Assembly (NCBI RefSeq): GCF_003598715.1
Contig: NZ_QZFU01000044.1
Coordinates: forward strand, 1-55,349
Length of the DNA stretch: 55,349 nucleotides
DNA from: Nocardia panacis
Lineage (GTDB): Bacteria > Actinomycetota > Actinomycetes > Mycobacteriales > Mycobacteriaceae
Direction of reading: 5' to 3'
The number at the start of each line of letters is the position of its first letter. Position 1 is the stretch's first letter. Shown here in pieces: positions 27,759 through 36,816 of this stretch. The translations under genes and the position numbers were made by a program. The notes under the pieces were generated by a model that worked only from the letters and a program-made list of their open reading frames with translations, did not search any database and had not been told where the DNA came from.

Positions 27759-29186
27759 ATGACGACTCCCGCCTCCGCCGAACTCCGCTCCGCAGGGCCA
27801 TCCGCCGGCCCGAGCGCATCTCCCGCGCTCCGCGCGGCGCCGTCCGAATCCCGCCCGCAGACCCGCGGATTCGGGCCGCGCGGAGTCGGGCTGGGAGGAG
27901 TCGGGCTGGGAGGATTCGGGCTGCGCGACGCGGGATGTTCCGCGCGGGAAGCGCCCCCGCCGTACCGCGCCCGCATCGCGCGCCACGCAGCGGGTGCGCG
28001 CTCGGCCTGTGCCGAGGGGGCACCGCGATTCGGGGCGCGGATTCCGCCGGGAGCGGTGCACATCCACAATCCGGGCGACCTGATCGCGGCCATGCCCGCG
28101 CTGGTGGGCTTCCCACCGGAGCGGTCGCTGATCATCGCCGTTCTGTGCCAGACAGCCGAATCGGGTTCGGCCGGTGCGGCGAGCCCGGTCGATGGGCCGG
28201 GTCCTGTGGAGGAGCCGGAGCTGATAGATGCCGTGGCGCGCTTCGATCTCGACCAGCCGCAGGGGAGTCTGCGCGCCGATATGGTCGCCCCGTACGTGGT
28301 GCAGGTGTGCGCGGGCGTCGGCGCGGCCCGTGTCCTGGCCATCCTGGTGGACGACAGGGGCGTCGTCCCGTTGGACGAGCGTCGAAGTCGTTCCGGTAGA
28401 GGCCCTTTCGGCGCACTGGCGCGGTCGCTGCGCCGTGAGCTCGCCGCCGATGAGATCGAGGTGGCCGACGCCTGGGCGGTATCGGCCTGCGAGCCGGGGC
28501 AGGTGTGGTGGAGTCTGCTCGGCCCGCGTCGCCACGGCATCCTGCCCGATCCGACCGCGTCGGCGGTGGCCATGTCGCAGGTGCTCGACGGCCGCCCGAT
28601 CCGCCGCTCCCGCAGTGAGCTCACCGATCTGGTGGCCACCGACTCGCGCAGGCAGGCCGAGGTCGCCGCCCGGCTGGCGGAGGTGGGGGCCGCCGCAGGC
28701 GCCCGGTTCGAGCAGGCCGTCCGCCGCGGCGACCCCAACAGCTACAGCCGCTGCGCCCTCCAATACGTCCTGCGACAGATCGAAGGTATGGCGGTCGGAT
28801 CCGAGCCCGACCCCTCCGAACTCGCGGAACTCGTTGCCGCACTGCGCGATCCCACCGTGCGCGACGCCATGTTCGCCCTCCCCGCCGGGGAGTACGCCGA
28901 GGCCGCCGAACGCCTCTGGATCACCCTGACCCAAACCACCGACGGGCCGGACCGCGCCGAGGCGGCCGCGCTGCTCGGCTACCACGCCTACACCAGGGGC
29001 GACGGCCCCTTGGCGGGCGTCGCCCTCCAGGCCGCGCGCGCCGCCGCCCCCGGCCATCCGATGGCCCAACTCCTGGAGACCTCGCTCTATATGGGCCTGC
29101 GCCCCGCACACCTGAAGCGCCTCGTCCGCTGCGGCTACGAGGCCGCCCTGGACCTGGGCATCAACCTCCGGCGCACCCGCTCATGA
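27759..29186 (+). CDS. DUF4192 domain protein with repeat-built N-terminus
   Basis: A 475-residue protein. The DUF4192 domain begins at about residue 97 (VHIHNPGDLIAAMPALVGF) and runs to the C-terminus, with WSLLGP in the middle. The first 95 residues are low-complexity Ser/Ala/Pro/Gly/Arg and include a run from four 15-bp DNA repeats at 27867-27926 (VGLGG units). The ATG at 27759 lacks a strong ribosome site, so a later start close to the domain is possible. DUF4192 function is unknown. It converges on galE with a 29-bp gap. Confidence 0.8.
   Translation: MTTPASAELRSAGPSAGPSASPALRAAPSESRPQTRGFGPRGVGLGGVGLGGFGLRDAGCSAREAPPPYRARIARHAAGARSACAEGAPRFGARIPPGAVHIHNPGDLIAAMPALVGFPPERSLIIAVLCQTAESGSAGAASPVDGPGPVEEPELIDAVARFDLDQPQGSLRADMVAPYVVQVCAGVGAARVLAILVDDRGVVPLDERRSRSGRGPFGALARSLRRELAADEIEVADAWAVSACEPGQVWWSLLGPRRHGILPDPTASAVAMSQVLDGRPIRRSRSELTDLVATDSRRQAEVAARLAEVGAAAGARFEQAVRRGDPNSYSRCALQYVLRQIEGMAVGSEPDPSELAELVAALRDPTVRDAMFALPAGEYAEAAERLWITLTQTTDGPDRAEAAALLGYHAYTRGDGPLAGVALQAARAAAPGHPMAQLLETSLYMGLRPAHLKRLVRCGYEAALDLGINLRRTRS
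27867..27926. repeat. 15-bp tandem repeat, four units
   Basis: Four adjacent 15-bp units based on GGAGTCGGGCTGGGA at 27867, 27882, 27897 and 27912; the middle two are identical. They are in frame in the DUF4192 gene and encode a Gly-rich run, so copy changes alter length without a frameshift. Confidence 0.8.
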
Positions 29187-29215
29187 TGGGCGCCATGGCG
29201 CGGCCGTTCGCGGGC

Positions 29216-30199
29216 CTACTGCTGGGCGGCGTGGGCGCGGGAGCCGAGACCCCGCAGGTATTCCCAGGCGTCGGCGACGATTTCGTCGAGGTCGGTGTGC
29301 TCGGGCTGCCAGCCCAGTTCGGCGACGGCGCGGGCACTGGAGGCGATGAGGGTGGCCGGATCGCCCGGCCGCCGGGGCGCCTCCACGGTCGGGATGGGCA
29401 GCCCGGTCACCCGACGGCAGGCGGAGATGACTTCGCGGACCGAGAATCCCGCACCGCTACCGAGATTGAAGAGGCGATGCGTCCCCGCCTCGGCAGTGTT
29501 CAGCGCCAGCAGATGGGCCAGAGCCAGGTCACGAATGTGGATGTAATCGCGTACGGCCGTGCCGTCGGCGGTCGGCCAGTCGGTGCCGAAGATCGAGATG
29601 GATTTGCGGTAGCCGGCGGCCACCTGGAGTACCAGCGGAATGAGATGCGTCTCCACCACCCGGTTCTCACCGAGACCGGCATACGCGCCCGCCACATTGA
29701 AGTAGCGCAGGCTGGTCGCGGCCAGACCGTGCGCGACGGCATAGGAGGTGATGGCGTGGTCGATGGCCAGTTTGGAGGCGCCGTACGGATTGGTCGGGCG
29801 GGTGGGCTCCTCCTCGGTGATCGGCACCCGCTGCGGCTCGCCGTACACCGCGGCGGTGGAGGAGAACACCAATCGGCCGACGCCCGCCGCGCGCATGGCC
29901 TCCAGCAGGGTCAGCGTCTTCACCACATTGCCGTGCCAGTACTTCTCCGGCTGCTCCACCGATTCGCCCACCAGCGACATGGCCGCGAAATGCAGGACAC
30001 CGTCGAAGGTTTCGGCGGCCAGCAGCCGCGGCGCCACCTCGGCGATATCGCCCTCGACGAATCGCGCGCCCAGAGGCACGCCATCGGCATTGCCGGTCGA
30101 GAGATCGTCCACCACCACAACCTCGTGCCCGCTCTCCAGCAGGACCTTCGCGCAGACACCACCCACGTAGCCCGCGCCACCCGTAACCAGAAGTCGCAC
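29216..30199 (-). CDS. galE: UDP-glucose 4-epimerase GalE
   Basis: A 327-residue extended SDR that interconverts UDP-glucose and UDP-galactose, feeding galactan of the cell wall in this bacterial group. The NAD-binding GGAGYVGG lies at residues 7-14. Ser/Thr in SSTAAVYG and Tyr139/Lys143 in NPYGASK form the catalytic set, and PRRPGDPATLIA is typical of the C-terminal domain. The start is the GTG at 30199, 3 bp past the ideR stop, so the genes are coupled. The same dtxR-galE order is known from Corynebacterium. Confidence 0.95.
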   Translation of the reverse strand: MRLLVTGGAGYVGGVCAKVLLESGHEVVVVDDLSTGNADGVPLGARFVEGDIAEVAPRLLAAETFDGVLHFAAMSLVGESVEQPEKYWHGNVVKTLTLLEAMRAAGVGRLVFSSTAAVYGEPQRVPITEEEPTRPTNPYGASKLAIDHAITSYAVAHGLAATSLRYFNVAGAYAGLGENRVVETHLIPLVLQVAAGYRKSISIFGTDWPTADGTAVRDYIHIRDLALAHLLALNTAEAGTHRLFNLGSGAGFSVREVISACRRVTGLPIPTVEAPRRPGDPATLIASSARAVAELGWQPEHTDLDEIVADAWEYLRGLGSRAHAAQQ

Positions 30200-30202
30200 G
30201 CC

Positions 30203-30889
30203 TCAGACCAGTTTCACTTGGACGGCATGCGCCATCTCGTCGGACAGTTCGAATCCGGAATGACCGGGGACGGTAATGACCACGGCACCCGGCTTGGTCG
30301 CCACCGTGACGCGCGCGTCGGGCACCACACCCGCCTCGCGCAATTGGCCGATCACATCCGGATCGGTCTGAATGTGCTCGGCGAGGCGGCGCACCACCAC
30401 CGCGTGGGTATGCCCGGCGGGCAGATCCGAGAGGCGGACCAACTTCTCCTCGACGGGCGATACCGGGACAACGCCCAATTCGTCCAGACCCGGAATCGGA
30501 TTGCCATAGGGGGAGGTGGTGGGGTGGTTGAGCACCTCGACCAGGCGGCGCTCGACATCCTCGCTCATGACGTGCTCCCAGCGGCACGCCTCGGCATGGA
30601 CGTTCTGCCAATCCAATCCGATGATGTCGACCAGCAGCCGCTCGGCGAGGCGGTGTTTGCGCATCACCGCGACGGCCATACCGCGGCCCTTCTCGGTGAG
30701 CTCGAGGTGGCGATCTCCGGCGACCAGCAGCAATCCGTCGCGCTCCATCCGCGCGACGGTTTGGCTGACCGTCGGGCCGCTCTGCTCCAGCCGCTCGGCA
30801 ATGCGAGCGCGCAGGGGCACAACACCCTCCTCCTCGAGGTCGTAGATGGTACGGAGATACATCTCCGTGGTGTCGACCAGATCCTTCAC
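30203..30889 (-). CDS. ideR: Iron-dependent regulator IdeR (DtxR family)
   Basis: A 228-residue iron-activated repressor. The helix-turn-helix is in residues 25-52. All metal ligands match IdeR numbering: Met10, Cys102, Glu105 and His106 for one site, His79, Glu83 and His98 for the other. An SH3-like domain is at the C-terminus. The GTG at 30889 follows AAGGGG. It is first in the ideR-galE operon and divergent from acuC; I see no obvious iron box in the 141-bp gap. Confidence 0.96.
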   Translation of the reverse strand: MKDLVDTTEMYLRTIYDLEEEGVVPLRARIAERLEQSGPTVSQTVARMERDGLLLVAGDRHLELTEKGRGMAVAVMRKHRLAERLLVDIIGLDWQNVHAEACRWEHVMSEDVERRLVEVLNHPTTSPYGNPIPGLDELGVVPVSPVEEKLVRLSDLPAGHTHAVVVRRLAEHIQTDPDVIGQLREAGVVPDARVTVATKPGAVVITVPGHSGFELSDEMAHAVQVKLV

Positions 30890-31030
30890 CTTTTACCCCT
30901 TCGTCGTGCACGAATTCTACCTAGGCCCACCGACACCGCCGCGCGTCGGACTGGCGTGCGCACCACCGGACTCTTTCTACTGCATGACAACGGTGCGTGG
31001 GGGCGCAAACTTCCCGCTAGCGTTACCGAT

Positions 31031-32257
31031 ATGGCCACCGCGCGACGCGAATCGGGGGCGGTCGTCTGGACCGACCGCTTCCTCGACTACTCCTGGACCC
31101 CGGAGCACCCGATGAAACCGGTGCGTCTGAAGTTCACCATGGCCCTGGCGAAAAGTCTGGGATTGCTCGACGGTGTCGAGCTGCTCACCCCGGCCGCCGC
31201 AGGCACCGCCGATCTGCTGCGGGTGCATACCTCCGAATATATCGAGGCCGTCGGCCGTGTCCGCCCGCCGGAGGGTGCGCCGGGCTACGGCATTGTCGCA
31301 CCGGACAATCCGCCGTTCCCGCATATGCACGAAGCGGCGTCGGTGCTGGTCGGCGGCACCCTGGCCGCCGCACGCGAGATCGCCGAGGGGCGCGCTCGGC
31401 GCGCGGTGAGCATCGCGGGCGGCATGCACCACGCCATGGCGGGGCATGCGGCCGGATTCTGCGTGTACAACGATGCGGCGGTGGCCATTTCGTGGCTGCT
31501 CGACCACGGCTTCGACCGCATCGCCTACGTCGATGTCGACGTGCACCACGGCGACGGCGTGCAGCGCGCCTTCTATGCCGATCCGAGGGTGCTCACGGTC
31601 TCGCTGCACCAGCATCCGGCCACCCTGTGGCCGAATACCGGCTGGCCGGAGGAGATCGGCTGCGACGCGGCCGAGGGCACCTCGATCAATCTGCCGCTGC
31701 CGCCGGGGACCGGAGATGCCCAGTGGCTGCGCGCATTCCACGCCGTGGCGCCCGGCGCGCTGGCCGCCTTCCGCCCGCAGTTGGTGGTCAGCCAATGCGG
31801 CGTGGATTCGCACCGCGAGGATCCGCTGGCCGACTTCGAACTCACCGTAGACGGTCAGCGCGCCGCCTTCCTGGCCATGCGCGAACTGGCCGATACCTAT
31901 GCCGACGGGCGCTGGCTCGCGGTGGGCGGAGGCGGGTACGGGCTACTGCGAGTGGTGCCTCGAGCCTGGACCCATCTGCTCGCCATCGCCCTGGACCGAC
32001 CGATCCCCACCGAAACGGTGATCCCACAGGACTGGCTCGACCAGGTCGCGGCAGTCGCGCCCGCGCTGACGCCCCCGCGAACGATGGGCGACGGTGGTGA
32101 TATTGCCTACCGTCGCTGGGATGGTCCGGGCGGCACCGGGGAGACTGGGGACGTGCGGCTCGACCGCGCGCAACGCGCCATCGATACGGCCATCTTGGCC
32201 ACCCGCCGGGCCACCTTCGGGTTGCTGGGCCTGGATCCGGAGGACCCCCGTGACTGA
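31031..32257 (+). CDS. acuC: AcuC-type histone deacetylase-family deacetylase
   Basis: A 408-residue class I histone-deacetylase-fold enzyme like Bacillus AcuC, which removes acetyl groups from acetyl-CoA synthetase. The catalytic pair is His133/His134 (GGMHHAM), zinc ligands are Asp170 and His172 (DVDVHHGDG) and Asp259 (GVDSH), and the transition-state Tyr303 is in GGGGYG. Every active-site residue is kept. The ATG at 31031 has no strong ribosome site. Its last 8 bp overlap the start of the acetyltransferase gene, so the enzyme and its likely opposing partner are made together. Confidence 0.93.
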   Translation: MATARRESGAVVWTDRFLDYSWTPEHPMKPVRLKFTMALAKSLGLLDGVELLTPAAAGTADLLRVHTSEYIEAVGRVRPPEGAPGYGIVAPDNPPFPHMHEAASVLVGGTLAAAREIAEGRARRAVSIAGGMHHAMAGHAAGFCVYNDAAVAISWLLDHGFDRIAYVDVDVHHGDGVQRAFYADPRVLTVSLHQHPATLWPNTGWPEEIGCDAAEGTSINLPLPPGTGDAQWLRAFHAVAPGALAAFRPQLVVSQCGVDSHREDPLADFELTVDGQRAAFLAMRELADTYADGRWLAVGGGGYGLLRVVPRAWTHLLAIALDRPIPTETVIPQDWLDQVAAVAPALTPPRTMGDGGDIAYRRWDGPGGTGETGDVRLDRAQRAIDTAILATRRATFGLLGLDPEDPRD

Positions 32258-35081
32258 TTCGACCCCGGTCGCTCCGGACAGTTCCGCTTCGGCCGGTTCG
32301 GCCGCTCCGGCCAGATCGACTCCAGCGGCCCCGGCCGGTTCGGCCGGTTCGACCCCAGCCGCTCCTGCGGGTTTGACCCCGGTCGCTCCGGTTTCCGCCG
32401 GGGTCGCTCCGCCGGTCCCGGATTCGCCGCACACCCCGGCGGTGCCGCCTCCTCCGCCGCAGCACTGGTTGGCCGATGTGCTCGCCTCCGATGGCGGTGT
32501 GGTCCGTTTGCGCGCGATCACCCCCGACGACGCCGAGCGTTTGCAACAATTCCACGCCGCGCTCTCCGACCGCACCCGCTATCTGCGCTACTTCGGTCCC
32601 TACCCGCGTATCTCACCGAAGGACCTGTACCGGTCCACCCATGTGGATCACCGCGATCGGGTGGGTCTGGTCCTGGAACTGGGGGAGTCGATCATCGCGG
32701 TCGGCCGTTACGAACTGCTGGATCGTCCCGGTCCGCGCGCGGCCGAGGTCGCCTTCGTGGTCGCCGACGAACATCAGGGCCGCGGGCTCGGCTCGGTCCT
32801 GCTCGAACATCTGGCCGGCGCGGCGGCCGAGAACGATATCGCCCATTTCGTCGCCGAGGTGCTCGCGGAGAACACGGTGATGGTCACCGTCTTCCGCGAT
32901 GCGGGCTACCAGGTCGAACGCAGCAGGGACGGTTCGGTGCTGCATCTGGAATTCGCCATCGACCCCACCGAAGCCCTGCTGTCGGTGCGGGATTCGCGCG
33001 AGCGGGCCTCGGAGGCGCGCAGCGTCGGCAATCTGCTGCGACCGGGTTCAGTGGCGGTGATCGGCGCCACCCCCGCGCCGGGTCGCGTCGGCGGCACGGT
33101 ATTGGCGAATCTGCTGTCCGGGGTGTTCCAGGGGCCGGTCTACCCGGTGAATCCGAATCGCAAATCGGTGCGCGGCGTGCGGGCCTACGCCACGGTGCGC
33201 GATATCCCGGACGAGGTCGACCTGGCCGTGGTCGCGGTGCCGCCGGGCGCGATCGCCTCGGTGCTCGACGACTGCCTGGCCAAGGGCGTCAAAGGTCTGG
33301 TCGTGCTCACGGCGGGGTTCAGCGAGACCGGTGCGGGCGGCGCCGCCCGCGAACGCGAATTGATCACCGCCGCACGGGGACACGGGATGCGGGTGGTCGG
33401 GCCGAGCGCCCTCGGCATCGCCAATACCGATCCCGAGGTCGCGCTCAACGCCACCCTCGCCTCGGTGCTGCCGGGCCGGGGTCGGATCGGCTTCTTCTGC
33501 CAGTCGGGTCCGCTGGGCGCGGCCATCCTCGGCGAGGCGGCGGCCCGCAATCTCGGCCTGTCCACCTTCGTCTCGGCGGGCAACCGCGCCGACGTCTCGG
33601 GCAACGACCTGCTCCAGTACTGGGATACCGCACCCGACACCGATGTGGTGCTGCTCTACCTGGAGAGCTTCGGCAATCCGCGCAAGTTCTCCCGGATAGC
33701 CAGGCGGGTGGCGCGCACCAAACCCATTGTGGCGGTGAGCAGCGGCCGGATGGCGGGCAATGCCACACCGGGCGATATGGACCGCACGATCGTGCGCGAC
33801 CTGTTCGCCCAAGCGGGCATCGTCCAGGTGGATTCGATCTCCGAACTGTTCGACTGCGCGGCGCTGCTGGCCTATCAGCCGCTGCCCGGTGGATCCCGGC
33901 TCGGTGTCATCGGCAATAGCGCCGCGTTGAACTGGCTGGCCATGGATGCGGCGCGCGGCGAGGGGCTGCGGGTGCACGAGCCGGTCAATCTCGGCCCCCA
34001 GGCCACGCCGGGCGCCTACTTCGACGCGGTCCTCGCGGCGCTGCGCGATCCCGAGATCGACGCGCTGATCGTGGTTTTCGCACCGCCGGTGCCGGTAGCG
34101 GTGGCCGGATTCGCCGATGCCATCCGCAGCGCCACCGCCGCCGTGCCCGCGGCGGACAAGCCCATCCTCACCACCTTCGTCGCCGAACAGGGCATCCCGA
34201 ATCTGCTCGCGGTGCGCGGACCAGGCGGTGGCACCGCGCGCGGTTCGATTCCGTCCTATCCCGATCCCGAACGCGCCGCCCGCGCCCTGGCCAAGGTGTG
34301 GCGCTACGCCGAGTGGCGCACCAAACCGATCTCCGCCGTGGTGCGTCCCGAGGGCATCGATGCCGAGCGGGCGCGCGGCTTGGTGGCGGATTGGACGCGC
34401 GACGGCGGTGGCCGCTGGCTGTCGGATCTGGAAACGGTGGAACTGCTGTCCTGCTACGGAATTCGGGTGGTGGAATTCCGTGAGGTGCGCACCGCCGACG
34501 AGGCGGTGGCCGCCGCCGAGGAACTGGGATATCCGGTCGCGGCCAAGGCCACGGGCCAATTGTGGCGCAGCAGACCGGATCTCGGCGGCGTCCGGCTCGA
34601 CCTGTGGCGGCCCTCCGCGGTGCGGCAGGCCTACACCGACCTGGTGGAGATCTCCGGCGACCAGGTACTGCATATCCAGCGCATGGCTACCAAAGGCGTC
34701 GGCTGCGTACTGCGCGTTCAGGACGATCCGTCCTTCGGTTCGGTCATCGAGTTCGGGCTGTCCGGGATGATCATCGAACTGCTCGGCGATCGCGCCTATC
34801 GGGCGCTGCCGCTCACCGCCGACGAGGCGGTGGCGCTCATCGATGCTCCGCGCGCCGCGCCGCTGCTCTCGGGCACCGCCGTCAGTCCGCGCGTCGACAA
34901 GGCGGCACTGGCCGAACTGGCACAGCGCATTTCGGCACTGGTGGACGATATCCCGGAACTGCGCGAGGTCTCGTTCGACCCGGTCCTCGCCTCGCCCGCC
35001 TCCGCCGAGATCCTGTACGCGCGGGCGCGCATCGGTCCCGAGCCGAGCCGCTTCGACACCGGTCCCCGTCGATTGGGGTAG
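32250..35081 (+). CDS. Pat-type protein acetyltransferase (GNAT + pseudo-acyl-CoA synthetase)
   Basis: A 943-residue protein. Residues 1-70 are a low-complexity Ser/Ala/Pro/Val linker. Residues 80-235 are a GNAT domain with the acetyl-CoA loop QGRGLG at 176-181. From about 262 to the end it resembles an NDP-forming acyl-CoA synthetase: CoA-binding NLLRPGSVAVIGA, ligase CQSGPLGAAIL, then an ATP-grasp region. The phospho-His loop of active synthetases is replaced at about 501-510 by MAGNATPGDM, with no His, so synthesis activity is unlikely. This GNAT-first order fits Streptomyces PatA-type lysine acetyltransferases. The GTG at 32250 has GGAGG upstream and overlaps acuC. Confidence 0.88.
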   Translation: MTDSTPVAPDSSASAGSAAPARSTPAAPAGSAGSTPAAPAGLTPVAPVSAGVAPPVPDSPHTPAVPPPPPQHWLADVLASDGGVVRLRAITPDDAERLQQFHAALSDRTRYLRYFGPYPRISPKDLYRSTHVDHRDRVGLVLELGESIIAVGRYELLDRPGPRAAEVAFVVADEHQGRGLGSVLLEHLAGAAAENDIAHFVAEVLAENTVMVTVFRDAGYQVERSRDGSVLHLEFAIDPTEALLSVRDSRERASEARSVGNLLRPGSVAVIGATPAPGRVGGTVLANLLSGVFQGPVYPVNPNRKSVRGVRAYATVRDIPDEVDLAVVAVPPGAIASVLDDCLAKGVKGLVVLTAGFSETGAGGAARERELITAARGHGMRVVGPSALGIANTDPEVALNATLASVLPGRGRIGFFCQSGPLGAAILGEAAARNLGLSTFVSAGNRADVSGNDLLQYWDTAPDTDVVLLYLESFGNPRKFSRIARRVARTKPIVAVSSGRMAGNATPGDMDRTIVRDLFAQAGIVQVDSISELFDCAALLAYQPLPGGSRLGVIGNSAALNWLAMDAARGEGLRVHEPVNLGPQATPGAYFDAVLAALRDPEIDALIVVFAPPVPVAVAGFADAIRSATAAVPAADKPILTTFVAEQGIPNLLAVRGPGGGTARGSIPSYPDPERAARALAKVWRYAEWRTKPISAVVRPEGIDAERARGLVADWTRDGGGRWLSDLETVELLSCYGIRVVEFREVRTADEAVAAAEELGYPVAAKATGQLWRSRPDLGGVRLDLWRPSAVRQAYTDLVEISGDQVLHIQRMATKGVGCVLRVQDDPSFGSVIEFGLSGMIIELLGDRAYRALPLTADEAVALIDAPRAAPLLSGTAVSPRVDKAALAELAQRISALVDDIPELREVSFDPVLASPASAEILYARARIGPEPSRFDTGPRRLG

Positions 35082-35269
35082 GCCCTGTGTCGGGCCTGGC
35101 TCCGTTGCGGACACGGCCGTGCCCGCCAGGGGCCGCGCCGACTATTCCCACCGGTGGCGGCGATTTCGGGGTGGCCGAGAGGGCCGGGTACCTCGGTATT
35201 CTCTGACGGCCGTCGTCGCCGCTGTGGCACCGTTCCGGCGTCGGCGACATCGACCGAACAGGGGCACCA

Positions 35270-35626
35270 ATGCCGCAACGCGTGAAATCCAGCCGGACCG
35301 ACCTGGTCTTCGGGGCGCTCGCCAGCCCGACCCGGCGGGAGATCCTGGCTCTGCTGCTATCGGGTGAGCAGTCGGTGCAAGCCATCGCGCAGTGTTTCGA
35401 TATGGCTCGGCCCAGTGTGTCCGAACATCTGAAGGTCCTGCGCGACTGCGGGCTGGTCGGTGAGGAGAAGCGGGGCCGCCACCGCTTCTACCGGGTCGAA
35501 CCGCAGCCGCTGCACGATTTGCAGTCCTGGCTCGCGCCCTTCGAGCATTTCTGGCGTTCTCGGACCCACGACCAAGGGGTGATGCTCGATACTGTGCCGA
35601 ACGCGACGGCACAGGAGGGCGCATGA
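35270..35626 (+). CDS. ArsR-family winged-helix regulator
   Basis: A 118-residue ArsR-type repressor: LASPTRREILALLLSGEQSV, the recognition helix MARPSVSEHLKVLRD, and the wing EEKRGRHRFYRVEP. It has no metal-binding CxC motif, so it probably does not sense arsenic or cadmium. It resembles the regulators that pair with SRPBCC or dehydrogenase genes. AGGGG precedes the ATG at 35270. It overlaps the dehydrogenase gene by 4 bp. Confidence 0.9.
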   Translation: MPQRVKSSRTDLVFGALASPTRREILALLLSGEQSVQAIAQCFDMARPSVSEHLKVLRDCGLVGEEKRGRHRFYRVEPQPLHDLQSWLAPFEHFWRSRTHDQGVMLDTVPNATAQEGA

Positions 35627-36552
35627 CCGAAGCCTCGGATCTGTCGATCGGCTGGATCGGCGCGGGCCGCATGGGTGTGGCCATGGCCGCCCGGCTCGCG
35701 CCCGGTCACCGGGTCGCGGTGTGGAACCGCACCCGCGCCAAGGCCGAGCCATTGGCCGAACTGGGCTGTGTCATCGCCGACGAGATAGCCGAATTGCGCG
35801 ACCGGGACGTGGTTTTCACCATGGTGTCCACCCCGGAGGTGCTGGCGCGGGTCCTGCTCGGCCCCGACGGACTGCTCGCCGATCCGGTCCTCGCGCCGCG
35901 CTATGTGGTCGACTGTTCAACCGTTTCGGCGGAAGCCTCGGCGGCGGTCCGCGCCGCCTGTGTCGAACGCGGCATCGGGTTCCTCGCCGCCCCGGTCAGC
36001 GGCAATGCGAAGGTTGTCGCGGCAGGCAGGCTCGCGCTGGCCGTCTCCGGTCCGCGCGAAGTCTTCGACGCCCTGCGACCCCTACTGCTCACTTTCGGTG
36101 CGTCGGTCACCTACGTCGGCGTGGGCGAGGCGGCGCGGCTGGTGAAGATCTGCCACAACCTGCTGCTCGGCGTGCTCACCCAGGCACTGGCCGAGGTGAC
36201 GGTGCTGGCGGAGAAGGGCGGGGTGGCGCGGGCCGATCTGCTGGCCTTCCTCAATGCGAGCGTCCTCGGCTCGGTGTTCACCCGCTACAAGACCCCGGCC
36301 TTCGTCGAACTCGACTACACCCCTACCTTCACCCCGACGCTGCTGCGCAAGGATTTCGATCTCGGCCTGGCCGCGGCGCACGACCTGGATGTCCCTGTTC
36401 CGGTGGCCGCGCTCACGGCGCAACTCGTCCAAGCCGCTGTCGCCACCGGTCGGGTGAACGAGGATTTCGCGATCCTGCTGGATGTGCAGGCGCGCGCGGC
36501 CGGTCTCGTACTCGAGCCCGAGCACGCGGACGTGGATGACGGTCTCGGCTAG
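35623..36552 (+). CDS. 6-phosphogluconate-dehydrogenase-like (beta-hydroxyacid) dehydrogenase
   Basis: A 309-residue NAD(P)-dependent dehydrogenase of the 3-hydroxyisobutyrate/tartronate-semialdehyde family. The Rossmann motif IGWIGAGRMG is at residues 8-17 and VWNRTRAKAE follows. DCSTVSAEA and AAPVSGNAKVVAAG are the substrate-loop regions, and the catalytic Lys is in ARLVKICHNLLLG. The C-terminal helical domain is complete (LRKDFDLGL). It shares ATGA with the ArsR gene, so the regulator likely controls the operon. Substrate unknown. Confidence 0.9.
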   Translation: MTEASDLSIGWIGAGRMGVAMAARLAPGHRVAVWNRTRAKAEPLAELGCVIADEIAELRDRDVVFTMVSTPEVLARVLLGPDGLLADPVLAPRYVVDCSTVSAEASAAVRAACVERGIGFLAAPVSGNAKVVAAGRLALAVSGPREVFDALRPLLLTFGASVTYVGVGEAARLVKICHNLLLGVLTQALAEVTVLAEKGGVARADLLAFLNASVLGSVFTRYKTPAFVELDYTPTFTPTLLRKDFDLGLAAAHDLDVPVPVAALTAQLVQAAVATGRVNEDFAILLDVQARAAGLVLEPEHADVDDGLG

Positions 36553-36570
36553 GCCCTGGGAGAAAGAAAT

Positions 36571-36652
36571 CGCCGACCGGTTCGCGCGGAACCCGGAGGG
36601 GACGGGCACGCGCGGGCACCGGTCGGCGAGGGGGAGGTGACCGAAGGTCACC
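36571..36652. terminator. Convergent terminator hairpins between dehydrogenase and sigB
   Basis: CGCCGACCGG (36571-36580) pairs with CCGGTCGGCG (36619-36628), a perfect 10-bp stem with a 38-base loop. A second, tight hairpin GGTGACC-GAA-GGTCACC lies at 36636-36652. Both are between convergent genes and could act on either strand. The remaining sequence to 36703 shows no gene. Confidence 0.55.
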
Positions 36653-36703
36653 GGGTATTTGGTGTGCCGGATCGCGGCAGCGATGGCGAATTCCCCCAAC
36701 CCC

Positions 36704-36736
36704 CTCCGGCTGAAGGTCGACTCACTTCGGCCGGAG
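36704..36736 (-). terminator. Candidate sigB terminator
   Basis: CTCCGGC (36704-36710) pairs with GCCGGAG (36730-36736), and GAAG with CTTC inside, giving a 12-bp stem with one G-T pair and a 9-base loop. It lies 81 bp past the sigB stop on the minus strand. Confidence 0.5.
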
Positions 36737-36816
36737 TTCGATTCGCCTTGTCCGCCAAGCCGATTCGTCGGTGGCGGAGATCAATCGGGGCTGGCGGTGG
36801 CCGGCCCCGCATGGAA

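Noticed and set aside
29183..31030. N-terminal 616-codon extension of the AcuC frame
   Set aside because: It is antisense to galE and ideR, both complete; the real AcuC starts at 31031 just before its conserved domain.
30890..31030. Iron box for IdeR upstream of ideR/acuC
   Set aside because: I found no TTAGG-type palindrome in this gap.
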